Source of the DNA: Actinomyces sp. oral taxon 897 | GTDB lineage: Bacteria; Actinomycetota; Actinomycetes; Actinomycetales; Actinomycetaceae | Length of the DNA stretch: 64,000 nt | Reading direction: 5' to 3' | Assembly: GCF_002999235.1 (NCBI RefSeq) | Contig: NZ_CP027236.1 | Location: forward strand, 2,604,001 to 2,668,000 | Shown here: positions 52,476 to 58,978 of the stretch, in pieces | Layout of the letters: each line of letters opens with the position of its first letter | How positions within the stretch are numbered: position 1 is the stretch's first letter | The notes under the pieces: generated by a model | What the model was told of the DNA's origin: nothing | Seen by the model: the letters and a program-made list of their open reading frames with translations, nothing else | The model's database searches: none | Position numbers and translations under genes: made by a program

Positions 52476-52574
52476 CGCGAGAACGGTACTTGTTCGTCGT
52501 GAGAACGGTACTTGTTTGTCGCGAGAACGGTACTTGTTTGCCGTGAGAACGGTACTTATTGCTCGTGAGAACGG
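52476..52574 (-). repeat. 22-bp tandem repeat array B (4 units plus partial, reverse)
   Basis: Units start at 52487, 52509, 52531 and 52553, preceded by a partial unit. Each reads TACTT, two to five variable bases in the middle, then CGYGAGAACGG: the reverse complement of the array A unit. It lies 30 bp after the tyrosine-kinase stop. Confidence 0.9.
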
Positions 52575-52690
52575 GGGCGTGGCCGGGTGGCCGGTTCACA
52601 TGGCGGCATGAGGTCCTGGGCTGGCCCTGCCCGGGGGCCGGGCCCACTATCCGTTCGGGTGGGTCACGGCCCCACTATCCGCTCAGATGC

Positions 52691-52990
52691 TGGCATGCCG
52701 GGGAGCACGCCACCGCGGGCAACCACCCCGACACCCCGCCCCTCGGGCCTTGGTACGCCGGGGGAGCGCCGTGACCAGTCCTCAAAGACCCGTTGAGCGG
52801 CTCCGAGGTCCTGGCGTGGCGGGGAGCACCCCGTGGCGTCACCCGTCCTGCGAGCTCTCCGTAGCCGGAGCCCTGGTGTGGCGGGGAGCACCCGCCGCCT
52901 GGGAGCCCCGAGACAATGTCCCGTCCGGAGCCATGCGGTAGGGAGCGCCTCTCTCGTCCTGGGCCCTCAGGCTGGGGGGCGCGCAGGACC
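52691..52990. repeat. Degenerate repeat of about 60 bp, five copies
   Basis: A motif like TGGYRTGSCGGGGAGCRC recurs at 52691, 52751, 52812, 52874 and (weakest) 52933, spacing 59-62 bp, each preceded by a CGGAGCC- or CGAGGTCC-like block. It fills the space between inverted 22-bp arrays B and C. No open frame runs through consistently. In the rest of 52447-53251 I see only the arrays and GC-rich filler. Confidence 0.55.
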
Positions 52991-53085
52991 AGAGCGGCAG
53001 CGACCGAGACCACTTTAGGAGACCACGTAGGTAGCGCACCCCGGCTTCCTGTGCCGGAGGACGCCGTCGCCCTGAAGCAGGCCTC

Positions 53086-53231
53086 CCGTTCTCACGACGA
53101 ACAAGTACCGTTCTCACGGGCAACAAGTACCGTTCTCACGGGCAACAAGTACCGTTCTCACGGGCAACAAGTACCGTTCTCGCGGGCAACAAGTACCGTT
53201 CTCGCGGCGAATAAGTACCGTTCTCGCGGGA
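53086..53231 (+). repeat. 22-bp tandem repeat array C (6 units plus partial, forward)
   Basis: Units start at 53086, 53108, 53130, 53152, 53174 and 53196, with a 14-bp partial at 53218. Units 2-4 are identical. The array ends 20 bp before the LCP stop codon, so any LCP message ends in or near it. Inverted relative to array B, 511 bp away. Confidence 0.95.
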
Positions 53232-53251
53232 GGCGGGGGCAGGGCGGGCGG

Positions 53252-54583
53252 TCAGTTCACCACCCCTCCCAGCACATTGAGCTTGTCGGGATGCTCGGCC
53301 ACGTACTGGCTGATCGAGTCCGTCTGGAAGGCCCGGGACACCTCGGCCAGGGTGACGGCGTCGAGCAGCACGATCGACTGCCCGTCAGCACTGGTGGAGA
53401 TGCCCTGGACGGGGGCCTGGAAGAAGTTCACGTTGCTGCTGCGTATCCCGGTCATGGAGCTGGCCAGGTCGATCATGGCCGAGGTGGTCAGGGCGTCGTC
53501 CACGGCCACCGTCTTGGTCACCGTCTCAATGAGGCCAGCCAGCTTCACGGGGTCCGTGAGAGTCCCGCCGTCGACCGCGGCCTTGAGGATGGAGCGCATC
53601 CAGTTCTGCTGGCGCTTAATACGGCCGAAGTCCCCGTCCGGCAGGGTGTAGCGCTCCCGGGCGTAGACGAGGGCCTGCTCGCCGGTGAGCCTGTGGGCCC
53701 CGGGGGCCAGGACGTTGTCCGAGCTCGCGGCGTCCTGCCTGCCGGTGAGGTCCAGGGGCTGGGTCAGGGTGATATCGACCCCGCCCAGCTCGTCGGTCAG
53801 GGCCTTGAAGGACTCAAAATTCGCAATGGCGAAATGGTCAATATGGATCCCGGTGACGTTCTCCACCGTCCGGATCAGCAGCGTGGGGCCTCCCCAGGAG
53901 TAGGCGGCGTTGATCTTGGCCCGCGAGTCGTGGTCCACGACGTCGTTGGCCGGGATCGTCACCCAGGAGTCGCGCGGGATGGACATAACGTTGACCCTCT
54001 TCCGGTCCCCGCTGATCTGCATGACCATAATCGTGTCGGTGCGCTGGGCACCCACCTCCCACTGGGAGGGATCCTTGGAGTCGATCCGGGAGTCCGAGCC
54101 CAGGACCAGGAAGGTGACGGGCTGGCCGGCCGCGCCGGTGGCGTAGGGAGGGCGGCTCCCCAGGCCCGCGAAGGGGTCGCCCAGGTGCTCGATGCCGCCC
54201 AGGAGGCTGCGGATGAACAGGACCAGCCCGATCCCGGTCCCCGCAATGAGCGCCAGGAGCACCAGCAGCACCGTGGCCGCCTTGTGCCGGACCACCCAGG
54301 GGCGGCGCCTGTGGTGGTGGTGCCTGGCCGAGATCTCCTTGCGCTGGGGCGGGGGGCCCTCGAACAGGGGGGCGGAGTGCTCCAGGCGGTCCATGAACAG
54401 CTCGTTGGAGGCGTCGTCCAGGGGCACCTCGGCGGTTCGCCGGGTCCTCCGATCGGCTCTGCGAGGGTGACGATCGGAGGAAGGCCGGTCGGCGGAGGCG
54501 GGACTGCCGTGTGGGCCCTCGCCGGAGGGGCCGTGGTCCGAAGGACGGACGTGAGAGGGACGATCGGAGGATGAGTCAGACAC
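53252..54583 (-). CDS. LytR-CpsA-Psr (LCP) family cell-wall glycopolymer ligase
   Basis: 443-aa LCP protein that should transfer a lipid-linked glycopolymer to peptidoglycan outside the membrane. Parts: a roughly 95-residue Ser/Pro/Arg/His-rich cytoplasmic N-terminus, membrane helix (AATVLLVLLALIAGTGIGLVL), then the LCP domain with FLVLGSDSR, QRTDTIMVMQIS (Asp), VNVMSIPRDSWV (conserved Arg-Asp), KINAAYSWGGP, LGGVDITL, and LVYARERY/DFGRIKRQQ. GTG 54583 has GAGAGG 6 bp upstream. Convergent with the tyrosine-kinase gene and divergent from the HprK-PqqD gene; probably the ligase for the polymer they control. Confidence 0.93.
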   Translation of the reverse strand: MSDSSSDRPSHVRPSDHGPSGEGPHGSPASADRPSSDRHPRRADRRTRRTAEVPLDDASNELFMDRLEHSAPLFEGPPPQRKEISARHHHHRRRPWVVRHKAATVLLVLLALIAGTGIGLVLFIRSLLGGIEHLGDPFAGLGSRPPYATGAAGQPVTFLVLGSDSRIDSKDPSQWEVGAQRTDTIMVMQISGDRKRVNVMSIPRDSWVTIPANDVVDHDSRAKINAAYSWGGPTLLIRTVENVTGIHIDHFAIANFESFKALTDELGGVDITLTQPLDLTGRQDAASSDNVLAPGAHRLTGEQALVYARERYTLPDGDFGRIKRQQNWMRSILKAAVDGGTLTDPVKLAGLIETVTKTVAVDDALTTSAMIDLASSMTGIRSSNVNFFQAPVQGISTSADGQSIVLLDAVTLAEVSRAFQTDSISQYVAEHPDKLNVLGGVVN

Positions 54584-54679
54584 GGATGACCTCTCGAAGG
54601 GCTTGTTGCGGCGGACGATGACGCTGGGCCGACGGTGGCCCGGGAGACAGGCCGCAGCGCGGCGGCCTACGCGTCACGC

Positions 54680-54685
54680 TATCAT
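54680..54685 (+). promoter_or_regulatory. -10 element before the HprK-PqqD gene
   Basis: TATCAT in a locally AT-rich stretch; it would give a leader of about 30 nt containing the ribosome site AGGGAG. This supports GTG 54722 as the start. Confidence 0.4.
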
Positions 54686-54721
54686 CACCGTGTTCGCACC
54701 CCCGACCCTGAGGGAGCTCTT

Positions 54722-55843
54722 GTGCTTCTCACACTCATGGGGCAGACCGTTGACCTAGACCTCTCCCAGCTCCCGCTGCCGGTCGCCCAGAGGCTTGAGG
54801 ACGCGTGGCTGCCCTGCGCCACGACGGCGTCGGACAGGGACCCTGCCCCCGCCCCGTTCTCAGTCACGGTCCTGCCGCCCTCGGCTGCAGCCAGCGCCCG
54901 GCCCCACGACCTGGTCCTGCACACCCTGGAGAGGGACGTGACCTACTGCGTCTCCCAGCACCTGACCCGGTGGCTCATTAGCAAGGCGGCTGGTGACTAC
55001 CTCATGCTCCACGCCGCGGGCCTGCGCGCCCCCGACGGGCGCGTGGTGGGCGTCATCGCGCCCTCGGGGACAGGTAAGACCACCTTCTGCTCGGTCCTGG
55101 GGAACCGGTTCGGCTACGTGACCGACGAGACCCTCGTCATTACCCCGGGGACCCTGGACGTCATCCCCTACCCCAAGCCCCTGTCCGTCGTCGGACCCGA
55201 GGCGAGGCGCACCAAGGTGGACCACTCCCCGTCGGCCCTCGGCCTGGAGGCCGTCACCTCGCCCACGCCCCTGGGCGCCCTGGTCCTGGCCGAGCGGGTC
55301 AGGAGCGGCAACACCCTGGTGCCCATGAGGCTGGAGGAGATCATGGAGCCGGTCATCGCCCAGACCTCCTCCCTGTTCGCCCTGCCCTCCCCCCTCCTGA
55401 CCCTGGCCCAGGCCCTGACCCTGGCGGGCGGGCCCTGGCGTCTGAACTTCTCCAGCCAGGAGGAGTGTGCCTCCCTCCTGGCTGGCCTGCCCGCCTGTGA
55501 GGCGGCGCCTGCCTCCTTCACCCACGTGCCGGGGGCCGGTGACGCCCACACCGCGCTCAGCGGCCAGGACTGCGGCCCGCTCGCGGAGGGGGACCGTTTT
55601 GTGCGCACCACCTGGACCGACGCCGTGGTCACCGAGGACGCCGTGGTGCTCCTCTACGGGCGGCTGCCCGTGACGCTGGGGGGCGCGGGTGCCGTCATCT
55701 GGCTCGCCTGCCAGGAGCCGACGGGCATGGAGGTGATCCACCGCGCCGTCGTGGAGCGGCTGGGGGGCCACCCGCGTGCCCGGCTGCTGGTGGAGGAGGC
55801 TCTCATATCGCTCATTGTCGGCGGCGTCATCCGCCTGTGCTGA
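54722..55843 (+). CDS. HprK-like kinase fused to a PqqD domain
   Basis: 373-aa protein. Residues about 85-300 resemble HPr-kinase-related proteins: YLMLHAAGLRAPDGRVVGVI, P-loop APSGTGKTTF (K about 119), VTDETLVITP and VIPYPKPLSV. The last 85 residues look like a PqqD domain (FVRTTWTDAVVTEDAVVLLYG, then GGAGAVIWLACQEP, then EEALISLIVGGVIRL), comparable with the free PqqD at 49510. HprK-type kinases with PqqD partners are known in exopolysaccharide-linked systems; fusion in one chain is less usual. GTG 54722 has AGGGAG 5 bp upstream; an in-frame GTG at 54692 is possible. Confidence 0.75.
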   Translation: MLLTLMGQTVDLDLSQLPLPVAQRLEDAWLPCATTASDRDPAPAPFSVTVLPPSAAASARPHDLVLHTLERDVTYCVSQHLTRWLISKAAGDYLMLHAAGLRAPDGRVVGVIAPSGTGKTTFCSVLGNRFGYVTDETLVITPGTLDVIPYPKPLSVVGPEARRTKVDHSPSALGLEAVTSPTPLGALVLAERVRSGNTLVPMRLEEIMEPVIAQTSSLFALPSPLLTLAQALTLAGGPWRLNFSSQEECASLLAGLPACEAAPASFTHVPGAGDAHTALSGQDCGPLAEGDRFVRTTWTDAVVTEDAVVLLYGRLPVTLGGAGAVIWLACQEPTGMEVIHRAVVERLGGHPRARLLVEEALISLIVGGVIRLC

Positions 55844-55846
55844 GGT

Positions 55847-55879
55847 GGGGCGGGCCCGGCCGACCGCGGCGCCCGCCCC
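55847..55879 (+). terminator. Terminator after the HprK-PqqD gene
   Basis: GGGGCGGGC (55847-55855) pairs perfectly with GCCCGCCCC (55871-55879) around a 15-nt loop, 4 bp after the stop. Repeat array D starts immediately afterwards. Confidence 0.65.
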
Positions 55880-55882
55880 TCT

Positions 55883-56026
55883 CCGCGAGAACGGTACTTA
55901 TTGCTCGTGAGAACGGTACTTGTTTCCCGTGAAACCGGTACTTGTTCGTCGCGAGAACGGTACTTGTTTCCCGTGAAACCGGTACTTGTTTGTCGTGAGA
56001 ACGGTACTTATTGCTCGTGAGAACGG
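55883..56026 (-). repeat. 22-bp tandem repeat array D (6 units plus partial, reverse)
   Basis: Units start at 55895, 55917, 55939, 55961, 55983 and 56005, after a partial unit. Two variants occur: GAGAACGG ends and GAAACCGG ends (units 2 and 4, identical to each other). Units 1 and 6 are identical as well, suggesting a higher-order duplication. Same family as arrays A, B, C and E. Confidence 0.95.
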
Positions 56027-56161
56027 GGTGCTCACAGCAGGCTCCCAGGAATGTCCCGGCCTACGCGGACGCCCGGCTCTTCGGACCCGCTCCCGGTTCT
56101 CCACACCACTGCACCGGCCGTCCCACAAGCCTCACCACCCGCCCGGGACCTGCCCCGGTCA

Positions 56162-56223
56162 CCGGAGACGTACCCTAGATGCCCTTCCAGGGTACGTTCT
56201 CGGCACACGGGGCACGTCTCCGG
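56162..56223 (+). other. Possible structured RNA or switch: two mutually exclusive stems
   Basis: CCGGAGACGT (56162-56171) pairs with ACGTCTCCGG (56214-56223). ACGTACCCT (56168-56176) pairs with AGGGTACGT (56189-56197). The stems share bases 56168-56171 and cannot both form fully. The element lies between inverted arrays D and E; no gene is seen in 56027-56359. Confidence 0.4.
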
Positions 56224-56359
56224 CGAACGCAGTCAGATCCCGACGCGAACCAGGTAGGGCAGGCGTCAGAGCTGGCCGGGAGGTTGTGGCCGGGAGGTTG
56301 CTGGCCCCGCGCGTCTGCGTCGGTCAGGACACAGGTGCGGCAGGTGCACCGGCGCACCC

Positions 56360-56439
56360 CCGTTCTCACGACGAACAAGTACCGTTCTCACGACGAACAA
56401 GTACCGTTCTCACGACGAACAAGTACCGTTCTCGCGGAA
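56360..56439 (+). repeat. 22-bp tandem repeat array E (3 units plus partial, forward)
   Basis: Units start at 56360, 56382 and 56404 (all identical), with a partial at 56426. Inverted relative to array D, 333 bp away, which repeats the B/C arrangement. Confidence 0.93.
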
Positions 56440-56491
56440 GAGAGAGGGGCGGGCGGAGGGGTGGCTGGGTTCACCGCGCCCGTGAGGGCCT

Positions 56492-56514
56492 GGGACGACG
56501 TCGTCCCGTAGGAT
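56492..56514 (+). promoter_or_regulatory. Likely rplY promoter with a 16-bp palindrome upstream of the -10
   Basis: TAGGAT (56509-56514) fits a -10 hexamer. Directly before it lies the perfect palindrome GGGACGACGTCGTCCC (56492-56507) in the -35/-10 spacer, a good place for a repressor. It gives a leader of about 135 nt for rplY. Confidence 0.4.
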
Positions 56515-56654
56515 CGCGGTAATACCCCGGCGAGGGACACGCGCGTGCGTGCATCCGTGATCGACGTGGTGGTGCCTCAGGGTGCTGCGCGTCCTCGCGC
56601 CCCGCCGGACCACCGACCCGCGGGGCCCTCCCCGCGCCGACCCGAGGAGAACCC

Positions 56655-57248
56655 GTGGCTGACAACGCCATTAAGCTCACCGCCACCAACCGCACCCGCC
56701 TGGGCAAGGGCGCCTCCCGCCAGGCCCGCCGTGACGGGCAGGTCCCCGCCGTCGTCTACGGCCACGGCGCTGAGCCCCGTCACCTGCTGCTGGACGAGCA
56801 CGCCACCCGCATGGCCCTGCGCGGTAACGAGAACGCCCTCATTGAGCTGTCCGTGGAGGGCCAGCCCCTTCTGGTGCTGACCAAGGAGGTCCAGCGCCAC
56901 CCCATCCGCCCCGGCGTGCAGCACGTGGACTTCCTCCTGGTCAACCGCAACGAGCGCGTCGAGGTCGAGGTGCCGGTGACCGTCATCGGTGAGGCCGTGC
57001 CCTCCACCATGCACATTATCGAGCTCGCCCACGTGCTCCTGTCCGCCCCGGTGACCAGCATCCCCGAGACCATTGAGGTAGACGTCACCGGCGTGCAGGC
57101 CGGTACCGCCATCCGTGTCGCGGACCTTACCCTGCCCCAGGGCGTGGAGGCGGTCACGGAGGCCGAGACCGACATTGTCAATATCACCGAGGACAACACC
57201 GTCGTCGAGGAGACCGAGGCCCCCGCCGACGCTGCCGAGGCCCAGTGA
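56655..57248 (+). CDS. rplY: Ribosomal protein bL25 (Ctc form)
   Basis: 197-aa 5S-rRNA-binding protein bL25 of the long, two-domain Ctc type: N-terminal RNA-binding domain (LTATNRTRLGKGASRQAR, GQVPAVVYGHG) and C-terminal beta domain (ADLTLPQGVEAV), ending in an acidic tail. GTG 56655 with GAGGAG 6 bp upstream. Next to pth, the common bacterial arrangement. The long leader could allow autogenous control (inference). Confidence 0.95.
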   Translation: MADNAIKLTATNRTRLGKGASRQARRDGQVPAVVYGHGAEPRHLLLDEHATRMALRGNENALIELSVEGQPLLVLTKEVQRHPIRPGVQHVDFLLVNRNERVEVEVPVTVIGEAVPSTMHIIELAHVLLSAPVTSIPETIEVDVTGVQAGTAIRVADLTLPQGVEAVTEAETDIVNITEDNTVVEETEAPADAAEAQ

Positions 57249-57423
57249 GGGCCTGCCCCGACACCACCTGCCCGGGCGACGCCGTCGCGGCGGGTACGTG
57301 CCCAGGCGGTGCCAGCGCCTGCCGGTACGCCAGCCGCACCGGGTACGCCAGGCGCGCTGGGCAGACCCGAAGGCCCGGGCAGACCCGCTGTAGCCCAGTT
57401 GGTCCCCACCCCGGGGTCCTGCC

Positions 57424-58017
57424 GTGAGCGCGCCCTGGCTCGTCGTGGGCCTGGGCAACCCTGAGCCCCGGTACGCCCGCAACCGCCACAATATCGGCCG
57501 TATGGTCATCGACCTGCTGGTGGGGCGTACCGGGGCCACCCTGTCACGGCACAGGACCCGCGCCCGGGTGGCCGAGGTCCGGCTGGGGCTCCTGCCCGGT
57601 GGGGCGCCCGGGCCGCGCGCGGTCCTGGCGGAGCCCACCGCGTTCATGAACGTCTCCGGGGGGCCGGTCAGGGCCCTGACGCAGTTCTACGGCCTGGGGG
57701 CTGAGCGCCTGCTCGTCATCCACGACGACCTCGACCTGCCCGAGCACACCCTGCGTCTCAAGCGCGGTGGCGGTGAGGGCGGTCACAACGGGCTGCGTTC
57801 GGTCTCCCAGGCCCTGGGGACACGCGACTACGCCCGCCTGCGGGTGGGGATCGGGCGCCCGCCGGGACGACAGGACGTGGCCGACTTCGTGCTCACCGAC
57901 CTGCCGCCCCGGTCCCGGGCCCAGTGGGGCGTCACCCTGGAGCAGGCGGCCGACGCCGTCCAGGCCGTGGTGCTTAAGGGGTTTGAGCGGGCCCAGGCCG
58001 TCCTGCACGCCCCCTGA
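57424..58017 (+). CDS. pth: Peptidyl-tRNA hydrolase
   Basis: 197-aa enzyme that frees tRNA from peptidyl-tRNA. Family motifs: LVVGLGNPEPRYARNRHNIGRMVID in blocks (catalytic His in NRHN), AEPTAFMNVSG, VIHDDLDLP, RGGGEGGHNGLRS and RLRVGIGRPPG. Length is normal. The start is GTG 57424. The 175-bp gap after rplY has three GGTACG-type repeats (near 57294, 57331 and 57350) and no gene. Confidence 0.96.
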   Translation: MSAPWLVVGLGNPEPRYARNRHNIGRMVIDLLVGRTGATLSRHRTRARVAEVRLGLLPGGAPGPRAVLAEPTAFMNVSGGPVRALTQFYGLGAERLLVIHDDLDLPEHTLRLKRGGGEGGHNGLRSVSQALGTRDYARLRVGIGRPPGRQDVADFVLTDLPPRSRAQWGVTLEQAADAVQAVVLKGFERAQAVLHAP

Positions 58018-58042
58018 CGTGCCGGGCGCAGGCGTCCAGGAA

Positions 58043-58250
58043 CCGGACGTGGGTACTCCGGGAGAGGCTGGCCCCGTCAAGCCCGGGGAACCCCGGGCAA
58101 GGGCCGGACGTGGGCGCCCGGGAGAGGCGGACCGCCGGGCAACCGCCACGGGCGCTGTCCTGGTGACGGCGGCGAGTCGTCCAGGAGGGGCCGGGACGGG
58201 CAACCGCCACAGGCGCTGTCCGGCGGTCCGCGGCGAGTCGGAAAGGGCTG
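58043..58250. repeat. 61-bp-period degenerate tandem repeat after pth
   Basis: Three independent block pairs are all offset by exactly 61 bp: CCGGACGTGGG at 58043 and 58104, GGGCAACCGCCAC at 58137 and 58198, CGGCGAGTCG at 58170 and 58231. Together they define about 3.4 copies with mosaic similarity between neighbours. It lies in the space between convergent pth and the LuxR-type regulator. Confidence 0.75.
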
Positions 58251-58258
58251 ACGCCAGG

Positions 58259-58978
58259 CTAGGACATGAGCCCCGTCTCGTAGGCCACGACGACGGCCTG
58301 GACCCGGTCGCGCACCTCCAGCTTGGCCAGCACATTCCCCACGTGGGTCTTGACCGTCGTAGCGGAGACCACCAGGTGGGCGGCGATCTCCGCGTTGGAC
58401 AGGCCCTGCGCCATGAGCACCAGGATCTCCCCCTCCCGGGGGGTCAGGGAGGCGATCCGGGGGTCCGGGGCGCTCTGGGCCCCGCCGTCGGAGGGGAGCT
58501 GCCCGGCGAACATCTCCAGCATGCGCCGGGTAATGCGCGGGGAGACCACGGCCTCACCGCCCGCCACCGTACGCACCGCCTCGGCGAGCTCGGCGGGGCG
58601 GGTGTCCTTGAGCAGGAACCCGCTGGCCCCCGCGCGCAGCCCGGCGAAGGCGTACTCGTCCAGGTCGAAGGTGGTCAGGATGAGGATCCGCGTGCCCGGG
58701 CACTGGGCGGTGATCGCCGCGGTGGCGTCGATCCCGTTCATGCCCGGCATGCGCACGTCCATGAGGATGACGTCGGGGCGCAGGGCGCGCGCCTGGGACA
58801 GGGCGGCGTGGCCGTCGGCGGCCTCACCCACCACCTCAATGCCCTCCTCGGCGTCGAGCACCATGCGGAAGCCCATGCGCATGAGGGCCTGGTCGTCGGC
58901 CAGGACCACGCGCACCGGCCTGCCGTCGGCCGGTGCCGTGGCGGCGTCGTGGGACTGGGTCAGTGGGGTATCTGCCAC
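58259..58978 (-). CDS. NarL/LuxR-family response regulator
   Basis: 239-aa regulator: receiver with VVLADDQAL, phospho-acceptor in ILMDVRMPG (about D74), TTFD and LLKD, then a LuxR helix-turn-helix (LTPREGEILVLMAQGLSNAEIAAHL in blocks, TTVKTHVGNVLAKLEVRDR). GTG 58978 has GGGAG 7 bp upstream and overlaps the kinase gene by 19 bp. Likely controls the ABC exporter encoded upstream. Confidence 0.92.
   Translation of the reverse strand: MADTPLTQSHDAATAPADGRPVRVVLADDQALMRMGFRMVLDAEEGIEVVGEAADGHAALSQARALRPDVILMDVRMPGMNGIDATAAITAQCPGTRILILTTFDLDEYAFAGLRAGASGFLLKDTRPAELAEAVRTVAGGEAVVSPRITRRMLEMFAGQLPSDGGAQSAPDPRIASLTPREGEILVLMAQGLSNAEIAAHLVVSATTVKTHVGNVLAKLEVRDRVQAVVVAYETGLMS

Noticed and set aside
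52691..52990. 60-bp repeats as integron attC sites
   Set aside because: No integrase gene, no cassette-like frames between copies, and no clear attC-type palindromic cores.
52476..53231. 22-bp arrays as coding repeats
   Set aside because: The period is not a multiple of three, so each unit is read in a new frame, and frames through them have no natural start or composition.
52476..56439. 22-bp arrays as CRISPR
   Set aside because: Units are directly adjacent with no unique spacers of 25-40 bp, the unit is shorter than CRISPR repeats, and no cas genes are present.
58018..58258. Small gene between pth and the regulator
   Set aside because: The open stretch is made of the 61-bp repeat; no start with a ribosome site.
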